64,000 bases of DNA from Parapristionchus giblindavisi (lineage: Eukaryota; Nematoda; Chromadorea; Rhabditida; Diplogasteridae). The stretch is taken from positions 552,001 through 616,000 of the forward strand of contig CALSFV010000267.1 in assembly GCA_943737045.1 (NCBI GenBank), written 5' to 3'. Position numbers and translations under genes: made by a program. Below the pieces are notes generated by a model. It had not been told where the DNA came from, did not search any database, and saw nothing but the letters and a program-made list of their open reading frames with translations. Positions 33,519 to 45,418 of this stretch are shown one piece after another (within the stretch, counting starts at the first letter, position 1; each line of letters starts with the position of its first letter).

Positions 33519-36412
33519 GTGGAATCAACACAGCATTACAGTTTGACATGAACTGAAGTGTAGATTATTCAGAATTTTTTGCTCTTTCACGTGGTATATG
33601 CTACGATAAGATTCGATAATATATTAACTTGACACGAATTCTTTATTGCCAAAAAAGCATAATTCAATTTTGTTAATTCGGCTGAAGTGGCCGTTGTTCA
33701 ACATGGGAACGTGCAAAATACTCAGAATTTTTTGCTCTTTCGTTTGGTATATGACACGCTGGGTGTAGCAGAAAATATTTCATTTCTGGTATTGTTTTGG
33801 TCTTATCAGAGTGAAAGCTACTTTTGTACTTTTTGCATTGTGGAATCAACACAGCATTACAGCTTGACATGAACTGAAGTGTAGATTATTCAGAATTTTT
33901 TGCTCTTTCACGTGGTATATGCTACGATAAGATTCGATAATATATTAACTTGACACGAATTCTTTATTGCCAAAAAAGCATAATTCAATTTTGTTAATTC
34001 GGCTGAAGTGGCCGTTGTTCAACATGGGAACGTGCAAAATACTCAGAATTTTTTGCTCTTTCGTTTGGTATATGACACGCTGGGTGTAGCAGAAAATATT
34101 TCATTTCAGGTATTGTTTTGGTCTTATCAGAGTGAAAGCTACTTTTGTACTTTTTGCATTGTGGAATCAACACAGCATTACAGTTTGACATGAACTGAAG
34201 TGTAGATTATTCAGAATTTTTTGCTCTTTCACGTGGTATATGCTACGATAAGATTCGATAATATATTAACTTGACACGAATTCTTTATTGCCAAAAAAGC
34301 ATAATTCAATTTTGTTAATTCGGCTGAAGTGGCCGTTGTTCAACATGGGAACGTGCAAAATACTCAGAATTTTTTGCTCTTTCGTTTGGTATATGACACG
34401 CTGGGTGTAGCAGAAAATATTTCATTTCTGGTATTGTTTTGGTCTTATCAGAGTGAAAGCTACTTTTGTACTTTTTGCATTGTGGAATCAACACAGCATT
34501 ACAGCTTGACATGAACTGAAGTGTAGATTATTCAGAATTTTTTGCTCTTTCACGTGGTATATGCTACGATAAGATTCGATAATATATTAACTTGACACGA
34601 ATTCTTTATTGCCAAAAAAGCATAATTCAATTTTGTTAATTCGGCTGAAGTGGCCGTTGTTCAACATGGGAACGTGCAAAATACTCAGAATTTTTTGCTC
34701 TTTCGTTTGGTATATGGCACGCTGGGTGTAGCAGAAAAAAATTTCATTTCAGGTATTGTTTTGGTCTTATCAGAGTGAAAGCTACTTTTGTACTTTTTGC
34801 ATTGTGGAATCAACACAGCATTACAGCTTGACATGAACTGAAGTGTAGATTATTCAGAATTTTTTGCTCTTTCACGTGGTATATGCTACGATAAGATTCG
34901 ATAATATATTAACTTGACACGAATTCTTTATTGCCAAAAAAGCATAATTCAATTTGGTTAATTCGGCTGAAGTGGCCGTTGTTCAACATGGGAACGTGCA
35001 AAATACTCAGAATTTTTTGCTCTTTCGTTTGGTATATGACACGCTGGGTGTAGCAGAAAAAAATTTCATTTTAGGTATTGTTTTGGTCTTATCAGAGTGA
35101 AAGCTACTTTTGTACTTTTTGCATTGTGGAATCAACACAGCATTACAGCTTGACATGAACTGAAGTGTAGATTATTCAGAATTTTTTGCTCTTTCACGTG
35201 GTATATGCTACGATAAGATTCGATAATATATTAACTTGACACGAATTCTTTATTGCCAAAAAAGCATAATTCAATTTTGTTAATTCGGCTGAAGTGGCCG
35301 TTGTTCAACATGGGAACGTGCAAAATACTCAGAATTTTTTGCTCTTTCGTTTGGTATATGGCACGCTGGGTGTAGCAGAAAAAAATTTCATTTCAGGTAT
35401 TGTTTTGGTCTTATCAGAGTGAAAGCTACTTTTGTACTTTTTGCATTGTGGAATCAACACAGCATTACAGCTTGACATGAACTGAAGTGTAGATTATTCA
35501 GAATTTTTTGCTCTTTCACGTGGTATATGCTACGATAAGATTCGATAATATATTAACTTGACACGAATTCTTTATTGCCAAAAAAGCATAATTCAATTTG
35601 GTTAATTCGGCTGAAGTGGCCGTTGTTCAACATGGGAACGTGCAAAATACTCAGAATTTTTTGCTCTTTCGTTTGGTATATGACACGCTGGGTGTAGCAG
35701 AAAAAAATTTCATTTCAGGTATTGTTTTGGTCTTATCAGAGTGAAAGCTACTTTTGTACTTTTTGCATTGTGGAATCAACACAGCATTACAGTTTGACAT
35801 GAACTGAAGTGTAGATTATTGAGAATTTTTTGCTCTTTCACGTGGTATATGCTACGATAAGATTCTATAATATATTAACTTGACACGAATTCTTTATTGC
35901 CAAAAAAGCATAATTCAATTTTGTTAATTCGGCTGAAGTGGCCGTTGTTCAACATGGGAACGTGCAAAATACTCAGAATTTTTTGCTCTTTCGTTTGGTA
36001 TATGACACGCTGGGTGTAGCAGAAAAAAATTTCATTTCAGGTATTGTTTTGGTCTTATCAGAGTGAAAGCTACTTTTGTACTTTTTGCATTGTGGAATCA
36101 ACACAGCATTACAGTTTGACATGAACTGAAGTGTAGATTATTCAGAATTTTTTGCTCTTTCACGTGGTATATGCTACGATAAGATTCGATAATATATTAA
36201 CTTGACACGAATTCTTTATTGCCAAAAAAGCATAATTCAATTTGGTTAATTCGGCTGAAGTGGCCGTTGTTCAACATGGGGACGTGCAAAATACTCAGAA
36301 TTTTTGCTCTTTCGTTTGGTATATGACACGCTGGGTGTAGCAGAAAAAAATTTCATTTCAGGTATTGTTTTGGTCTTATCAGAGTGAAAGCTACTTTTGT
36401 ACTTTTTGCATT
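33519..36412 (+). repeat. Dimer-like and plain monomers
   Basis: From 33519 to about 34500, copies with TTTCTGGTATT and ACAGCTTG alternate with TTTCAGGTATT/ACAGTTTG copies at 642 bp. Beyond that, 7-A monomers include a two-monomer repeat marked by TATATGGCACG (near 34712 and 35356). GAGAATTTTTT (near 35820) and ATTCTATAAT (near 35863) appear here and recur downstream. One copy near 36300 has a shortened CAGAATTTTTGC tract. Confidence 0.7.
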
Positions 36413-39400
36413 GTGGAATCAACACAGCATTACAGCTTGACATGAACTGAAGTGTAGATTATTCAGAATTTTTTGCTCTTTCACGTGGTATATGCTACGA
36501 TAAGATTCGATAATATATTAACTTGACACGAATTCTTTATTGCCAAAAAAGCATAATTCAATTTTGTTAATTCGGCTGAAGTGGCCGTTGTTCAACATGG
36601 GAACGTGCAAAATACTCAGAATTTTTTGCTCTTTCGTTTGGTATATGACACGCTGGGTGTAGCAGAAAATATTTCATTTCTGGTATTGTTTTGGTCTTAT
36701 CAGAGTGAAAGCTACTTTTGTACTTTTTGCATTGTGGAATCAACACAGCATTACAGCTTGACATGAACTGAAGTGAAGATTATTCAGAATTTTTTGCTCT
36801 TTCACGTGGTATATGCTACGATAAGATTCTATAATATATTAACTTGACACGAATTCTTTATTGCCAAAAAAGCATAATTCAATTTTGTTAATTCGGCTGA
36901 AGTGGCCGTTGTTCAACATGGGAACGTGCAAAATACTCAGAATTTTTTGCTCTTTCGTTTGGTATATGACACGCTGGGTGTAGCAGAAAAAAAATTTCAT
37001 TTCAGGTATTGTTTTGGTCTTATCAGAGTGAAAGCTACTTTTGTACTTTTTGCATTGTGGAATCAACACAGCATTACAGCTTGACATGAACTGAAGTGTA
37101 GATTATTCAGAATTTTTTGCTCTTTCACGTGGTATATGCTACGATAAGATTCGATAATATATTAACTTGACACGAATTCTTTATTGCCAAAAAAGCATAA
37201 TTCAATTTGGTTAATTCGGCTGAAGTGGCCGTTGTTCAACATGGGTACGTGCAAAATACTCAGAATTTTTTGCTCTTTCGTTTGGTATATGACACGCTGG
37301 GTGTAGCAGAAAAAAATTTCATTTCAGGTATTGTTTTGGTCTTATCAGAGTGAAAGCTACTTTTGTACTTTTTGCATTGTGGAATCAACACAGCATTACA
37401 GCTTGACATGAACTGAAGTGTAGATTATTCAGAATTTTTTGCTCTTTCACGTGGTATATGCTACGATAAGATTCTATAATATATTAACTTGACACGAATT
37501 CTTTATTGCCAAAAAAGCATAATTCAATTTTGTTAATTCGGCTGAAGTGGCCGTTGTTCAACATGGGAACGTGCAAAATACTCAGAATTTTTTGCTCTTT
37601 CGTTTGGTATATGACACGCTGGGTGTAGCAGAAAAAAATTTCATTTCAGGTATTGTTTTGGTCTTATCAGAGTGAAAGCTACTTTTGTACTTTTTGCATT
37701 GTGGAATCAACACAGCATTACAGTTTGACATGAACTGAAGTGTAGATTATTCAGAATTTTTTGCTCTTTCACATGGTATATGCTACGATAAGATTCGATA
37801 ATATATTAACTTGACGCGAATTCTTTATTGCCAAAAAAGCATAATTCAATTTTGTTAATTCGGCTGAAGTGGCCGTTGTTCAACATGGGAACGTGCAAAA
37901 TACTCAGAATTTTTTGCTCTTTCGTTTGGTATATGACACGCTGGGTGTAGCAGAAAAAAATTTCATTTCAGGTATTGTTTTGGTCTTATCAGAGTGAAAG
38001 CTACTTTTGTACTTTTTGCATTGTGGAATCAACACAGCATTACAGTTTGACATGAACTGAAGTGTAGATTATTCAGAATTTTTTGCTCTTTCACATGGTA
38101 TATGCTACGATAAGATTCGATAATATATTAACTTGACGCGAATTCTTTATTGCCAAAAAAGCATAATTCAATTTTGTTAATTCGGCTGAAGTGGCCGTTG
38201 TTCAACATGGGAACGTGCAAAATACTCAGAATTTTTTGCTCTTTCGTTTGGTATATGACACGCTGGGTGTAGCAGAAAATATTTCATTTCTGGTATTGTT
38301 TTGGTCTTATCAGAGTGAAAGCTACTTTTGTACTTTTTGCATTGTGGAATCAACACAGCATTACAGCTTGACATGAACTGAAGTGAAGATTATTCAGAAT
38401 TTTTTGCTCTTTCACGTGGTATATGCTACGATAAGATTCTATAATATATTAACTTGACACGAATTCTTTATTGCCAAAAAAGCATAATTCAATTTTGTTA
38501 ATTCGGCTGAAGTGGCCGTTGTTCAACATGGGAACGTGCAAAATACTCAGAATTTTTTGCTCTTTCGTTTGGTATATGACACGCTGGGTGTAGCAGAAAA
38601 AAAAATTTCATTTCAGGTATTGTTTTGGTCTTATCAGAGTGAAAGCTACTTTTGTACTTTTTGCATTGTGGAATCAACACAGCATTACAGCTTGACATGA
38701 ACTGAAGTGTAGATTATTCAGAATTTTTTGCTCTTTCACGTGGTATATGCTACGATAAGATTCGATAATATATTAACTTGACACGAATTCTTTATTGCCA
38801 AAAAAGCATAATTCAATTTGGTTAATTCGGCTGAAGTGGCCGTTGTTCAACATGGGTACGTGCAAAATACTCAGAATTTTTTGCTCTTTCGTTTGGTATA
38901 TGACACGCTGGGTGTAGCAGAAAAAAATTTCATTTCAGGTATTGTTTTGGTCTTATCAGAGTGAAAGCTACTTTTGTACTTTTTGCATTGTGGAATCAAC
39001 ACAGCATTACAGCTTGACATGAACTGAAGTGTAGATTATTCAGAATTTTTTGCTCTTTCACGTGGTATATGCTACGATAAGATTCTATAATATATTAACT
39101 TGACACGAATTCTTTATTGCCAAAAAAGCATAATTCAATTTTGTTAATTCGGCTGAAGTGGCCGTTGTTCAACATGGGAACGTGCAAAATACTCAGAATT
39201 TTTTGCTCTTTCGTTTGGTATATGACACGCTGGGTGTAGCAGAAAAAAAAATTTCATTTCAGGTATTGTTTTGGTCTTATCAGAGTGAAAGCTACTTTTG
39301 TACTTTTTGCATTGTGGAATCAACACAGCATTACAGCTTGACATGAACTGAAGTGTAGATTATTCAGAATTTTTTGCTCTTTCACGTGGTATATGCTACG

Positions 39401-39635
39401 ATAAGATTCGATAATATATTAACTTGACACGAATTCTTTATTGCCAAAAAAGCATAATTCAATTTGGTTAATTCGGCTGAAGTGGCCGTTGTTCAACATG
39501 GGTACGTGCAAAATACTCAGAATTTTTTGCTCTTTCGTTTGGTATATGACACGCTGGGTGTAGCAGAAAAAAATTTCATTTCAGGTATTGTTTTGGTCTT
39601 ATCAGAGTGAAAGCTACTTTTGTACTTTTTGCATT
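36413..39635 (+). repeat. Repeat block with poly-A tracts expanded to 8-9 A
   Basis: The pair GTGAAGATTATT plus ATTCTATAAT occurs near 36771 and 38382, about 1,611 bp or five monomers apart. The variable poly-A tract reaches eight A near 36986 and nine A near 38599 and 39243. The two nine-A monomers sit in a 646-bp dimer repeated at 38344 and 38990, each followed by a GGGTACG monomer. Tract slippage came first and duplication then copied the long tract. Confidence 0.8.
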
Positions 39636-42600
39636 GTGGAATCAACACAGCATTACAGCTTGACATGAACTGAAGTGTAGATTATTCAGAATTTTTTGCT
39701 CTTTCACGTGGTATATGCTACGATAAGATTCTATAATATATTAACTTGACACGAATTCTTTATTGCCAAAAAAGCATAATTCAATTTTGTTAATTCGGCT
39801 GAAGTGGCCGTTGTTCAACATGGGAACGTGCAAAATACTCAGAATTTTTTGCTCTTTCGTTTGGTATATGACACGCTGGGTGTAGCAGAAAAAAATTTCA
39901 TTTCAGGTATTGTTTTGGTCTTATCAGAGTGAAAGCTACTTTTGTACTTTTTGCATTGTGGAATCAACACAGCATTACAGTTTGACATGAACTGAAGTGT
40001 AGATTATTCAGAATTTTTTGCTCTTTCACGTGGTATATGCTACGATAAGATTCGATAATATATTAACTTGACACGAATTATTTATTGCCAAAAAAGCATA
40101 ATTCAATTTGGTTAATTCGGCTGAAGTGGCCGTTGTTCAACATGGGAACGTGCAAAATACTCAGAATTTTTTGCTCTTTCGTTTGGTATATGACACGCTG
40201 GGTGTAGCAGAAAAAAATTTCATTTCAGGTATTGTTTTGGTCTTATCAGAGTGAAAGCTACTTTTGTACTTTTTGCATTGTGGAATCAACACAGCATTAC
40301 AGCTTGACATGAACTGAAGTGTAGATTATTGAGAATTTTTTGCTCTTTCACGTGGTATATGCTACGATAAGATTCTATAATATATTAACTTGACACGAAT
40401 TCTTTATTGCCAAAAAAGCATAATTCAATTTTGTTAATTCGGCTGAAGTGGCCGTTGTTCAACATGGGAACGTGCAAAATACTCAGAATTTTTTGCTCTT
40501 TCGTTTGGTATATGACACGCTGGGTGTAGCAGAAAAAAAATTTCATTTCAGGTATTGTTTTGGTCTTATCAGAGTGAAAGCTACTTTTGTACTTTTTGCA
40601 TTGTGGAATCAACACAGCATTACAGTTTGACATGAACTGAAGTGTAGATTATTCAGAATTTTTTGCTCTTTCACGTGGTATATGCTACGATAAGATTCGA
40701 TAATATATTAACTTGACACGAATTCTTTATTGCCAAAAAAGCATAATTCAATTTGGTTAATTCGGCTGAAGTGGCCGTTGTTCAACATGGGGACGTGCAA
40801 AATACTCAGAATTTTTTGCTCTTTCGTTTGGTATATGACACGCTGGGTGTAGCAGAAAAAAATTTCATTTCAGGTATTGTTTTGGTCTTATCAGAGTGAA
40901 AGCTACTTTTGTACTTTTTGCATTGTGGAATCAACACAGCATTACAGCCTGACATGAACTGAAGTGTAGATTATTCAGAATTTTTTGCTCTTTCACGTGG
41001 TATATGCTACGATAAGATTCTATAATATATTAACTTGACACGAATTCTTTATTGCCAAAAAAGCATAATTCAATTTTGTTAATTCGGCTGAAGTGGCCGT
41101 TGTTCAACATGGGAACGTGCAAAATACTCAGAATTTTTTGCTCTTTCGTTTGGTATATGACACGCTGGGTGTAGCAGAAAAAAATTTCATTTCAGGTATT
41201 GTTTTGGTCTTATCAGAGTGAAAGCTACTTTTGTACTTTTTGCATTGTGGAATCAACACAGCATTACAGTTTGACATGAACTGAAGTGTGGATTATTCAG
41301 AATTTTTTGCTCTTTCACGTGGTATATGCTACGATAAGATTCGATAATATATTAACTTGACACGAATTATTTATTGCCAAAAAAGCATAATTCAATTTGG
41401 TTAATTCGGCTGAAGTGGCCGTTGTTCAACATGGGAAAGTGCAAAATACTCAGAATTTTTTGCTCTTTCGTTTGGTATATGACACGCTGGGTGTAGCAGA
41501 AAAAAATTTCATTTCAGGTATTGTTTTGGTCTTATCAGAGTGAAAGCTACTTTTGTACTTTTTGCATTGTGGAATCAACACAGCATTACAGCTTGACATG
41601 AACTGAAGTGTAGATTATTCAGAATTTTTTGCTCTTTCACGTGGTATATGCTACGATAAGATTCGATAATATATTAACTTGACACGAATTCTTTATTGCC
41701 AAAAAAGCATAATTCAATTTTGTTAATTCGGCTGAAGTGGCCGTTGTTCAACATGGGAACGTGCAAAATACTCCGAATTTTTTGCTCTTTCGTTTGGTAT
41801 ATGACACGCTGGGTGTAGCAGAAAAAAATTTCATTTCAGGTATTGTTTTGGTCTTATCAGAGTGAAAGCTACTTTTGTACTTTTTGCATTGTGGAATCAA
41901 CACAGCATTACAGCTTGACATGAACTGAAGTGTAGATTATTCAGAATTTTTTGCTCTTTCACGTGGTATATGCTACGATAAGATTCGATAATATATTAAC
42001 TTGACACGAATTATTTATTGCCAAAAAAGCATAATTCAATTTGGTTAATTCGGCTGAAGTGGCCGTTGTTCAACATGGGTACGTGCAAAATACTCAGAAT
42101 TTTTTGCTCTTTCGTTTGGTATATGACACGCTGGGTGTAGCAGAAAAAAATTTCATTTCAGGTATTGTTTTGGTCTTATCAGAGTGAAAGCTACTTTTGT
42201 ACTTTTTGCATTGTGGAATCAACACAGCATTACAGCTTGACATGAACTGAAGTGTGGATTATTCAGAATTTTTTGCTCTTTCACGTGGTATATGCTACGA
42301 TAAGATTCGATAATATATTAACTTGACACGAATTCTTTATTGCCAAAAAAGCATAATTCAATTTGGTTAATTCGGCTGAAGTGGCCGTTGTTCAACATGG
42401 GAACGTGCAAAATACTCAGAATTTTTTGCTCTTTCGTTTGGTATATGACACGCTGGGTGTAGCAGAAAAAAATTTCATTTCAGGTATTGTTTTGGTCTTA
42501 TCAGAGTGAAAGCTACTTTTGTACTTTTTGCATTGTGGAATCAACACAGCATTACAGCTTGACATGAACTGAAGTGTAGATTATTGAGAATTTTTTGCTC

Positions 42601-45418
42601 TTTCACGTGGTATATGCTACGATAAGATTCTATAATATATTAACTTGACACGAATTCTTTATTGCCAAAAAAGCATAATTCAATTTTGTTAATTCGGCTG
42701 AAGTGGCCGTTGTTCAACATGGGAACGTGCAAAATACTCAGAATTTTTTGCTCTTTCGTTTGGTATATGACACGCTGGGTGTAGCAGAAAAAAAATTTCA
42801 TTTCAGGTATTGTTTTGGTCTTATCAGAGTGAAAGCTACTTTTGTACTTTTTGCATTGTGGAATCAACACAGCATTACAGTTTGACATGAACTGAAGTGT
42901 AGATTATTCAGAATTTTTTGCTCTTTCACGTGGTATATGCTACGATAAGATTCGATAATATATTAACTTGACACGAATTCTTTATTGCCAAAAAAGCATA
43001 ATTCAATTTGGTTAATTCGGCTGAAGTGGCCGTTGTTCAACATGGGGACGTGCAAAATACTCAGAATTTTTTGCTCTTTCGTTTGGGTGTAGCAGAAAAA
43101 AATTTCATTTCAGGTATTGTTTTGGTCTTATCAGAGTGAAAGCTACTTTTGTACTTTTTGCATTGTGGAATCAACACAGCATTACAGCTTGACATGAACT
43201 GAAGTGTAGATTATTCAGAATTTTTTGCTCTTTCACGTGGTATATGCTACGATAAGATTCGATAATATATTAACTTGACACGAATTCTTTATTGCCAAAA
43301 AAGCATAATTCAATTTTGTTAATTCGGCTGAAGTGGCCGTTGTTCAACATGGGAACGTGCAAAATACTCCGAATTTTTTGCTCTTTCGTTTGGTATATGA
43401 CACGCTGGGTGTAGCAGAAAAAAATTTCATTTCAGGTATTGTTTTGGTCTTATCAGAGTGAAAGCTACTTTTGTACTTTTTGCATTGTGGAATCAACACA
43501 GCATTACAGCTTGACATGAACTGAAGTGTAGATTATTCAGAATTTTTTGCTCTTTCACGTGGTATATGCTACGATAAGATTCTATAATATATTAACTTGA
43601 CACGAATTCTTTATTGCCAAAAAAGCATAATTCAATTTTGTTAATTCGGCTGAAGTGGCCGTTGTTCAACATGGGAACGTGCAAAATACTCAGAATTTTT
43701 TGCTCTTTCGTTTGGTATATGACACGCTGGGTGTAGCAGAAAAAAATTTCATTTCAGGTATTGTTTTGGTCTTATCAGAGTGAAAGCTACTTTTGTACTT
43801 TTTGCATTGTGGAATCAACACAGCATTACAGTTTGACATGAACTGAAGTGTAGATTATTCAGAATTTTTTGCTCTTTCACGTGGTATATGCTACGATAAG
43901 ATTCGATAATATATTAACTTGACACGAATTATTTATTGCCAAAAAAGCATAATTCAATTTGGTTAATTCGGCTGAAGTGGCCGTTGTTCAACATGGGAAA
44001 GTGCAAAATACTCAGAATTTTTTGCTCTTTCGTTTGGTATATGACACGCTGGGTGTAGCAGAAAAAAATTTCATTTCAGGTATTGTTTTGGTCTTATCAG
44101 AGTGAAAGCTACTTTTGTACTTTTTGTATTGTGGAATCAACACAGCATTACAGCTTGACATGAACTGAAGTGTAGATTATTCAGAATTGTTTGCTCTTTC
44201 ACGTGGTATATGCTACGATAAGATTCGATAATATATTAACTTGACACGAATTCTTTATTGCCAAAAAAGCATAATTCAATTTTGTTAATTCGGCTGAAGT
44301 GGCCGTTGTTCAACATGGGAACGTGCAAAATACTCAGAATTTTTTGCTCTTTCGTTTGGTATATGACACGCTGGGTGTAGCAGAAAAAAATTTCATTTCA
44401 GGTATTGTTTTGGTCTTATCAGAGTGAAAGCTACTTTTGTACTTTTTGCATTGTGGAATCAACACAGCATTACAGTTTGACATGAACTGAAGTGTAGATT
44501 ATTCAGAATTTTTTGCTCTTTCACGTGGTATATGCTACGATAAGATTCGATAATATATTAACTTGACACGAATTCTTTATTGCCAAAAAAGCATAATTCA
44601 ATTTGGTTAATTCGGCTGAAGTGGCCGTTGTTCAACATGGGAACGTGCAAAATACTCAGAATTTTTTGCTCTTTCGTTTGGTATATGACACGCTGGGTGT
44701 AGCAGAAAAAAATTTCATTTCAGGTATTGTTTTGGTCTTATCAGAGTGAAAGCTACTTTTGTACTTTTTGCATTGTGGAATCAACACAGCATTACAGTTT
44801 GACATGAACTGAAGTGTAGATTATTCAGAATTTTTTGCTCTTTCACGTGGTATATGCTACGATAAGATTCGATAATATATTAACTTGACACGAATTATTT
44901 ATTGCCAAAAAAGCATAATTCAATTTGGTTAATTCGGCTGAAGTGGCCGTTGTTCAACATGGGAAAGTGCAAAATACTCAGAATTTTTTGCTCTTTCGTT
45001 TGGTATATGACACGCTGGGTGTAGCAGAAAAAAATTTCATTTCAGGTATTGTTTTGGTCTTATCAGAGTGAAAGCTACTTTTGTACTTTTTGCATTGTGG
45101 AATCAACACAGCATTACAGCTTGACATGAACTGAAGTGTAGATTATTCAGAATTGTTTGCTCTTTCACGTGGTATATGCTACGATAAGATTCGATAATAT
45201 ATTAACTTGACACGAATTCTTTATTGCCAAAAAAGCATAATTCAATTTGGTTAATTCGGCTGAAGTGGCCGTTGTTCAACATGGGAACGTGCAAAATACT
45301 CAGAATTTTTTGCTCTTTCGTTTGGTATATGACACGCTGGGTGTAGCAGAAAAAAATTTCATTTCAGGTATTGTTTTGGTCTTATCAGAGTGAAAGCTAC
45401 TTTTGTACTTTTTGCATT
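39636..45418 (+). repeat. Monomers with EcoRI-site losses and a seven-monomer repeat
   Basis: Five monomers carry CACGAATTATTT in place of CACGAATTCTTT (near 40075, 41365, 42008, 43926 and 44891), removing the otherwise regular EcoRI site. GAGAATTTTTT plus ATTCTATAAT plus an eight-A tract recurs 2,255 bp apart (ends near 40541 and 42796), a seven-monomer spacing. GGGAAAGTGC marks three copies (near 41434, 43997 and 44962), and CTCCGAATTT two (near 41772 and 43367). Confidence 0.75.
43076..43100 (+). repeat. 15-bp deletion inside one monomer
   Basis: Here CTTTCGTTTGG is followed directly by GTGTAGCAG. The usual TATATGACACGCTGG between them is missing, so this monomer is 15 bp short. The deleted stretch is bounded by TGG on both sides, as expected for slippage or microhomology-mediated loss. 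No other monomer in the window has it. Confidence 0.9.
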
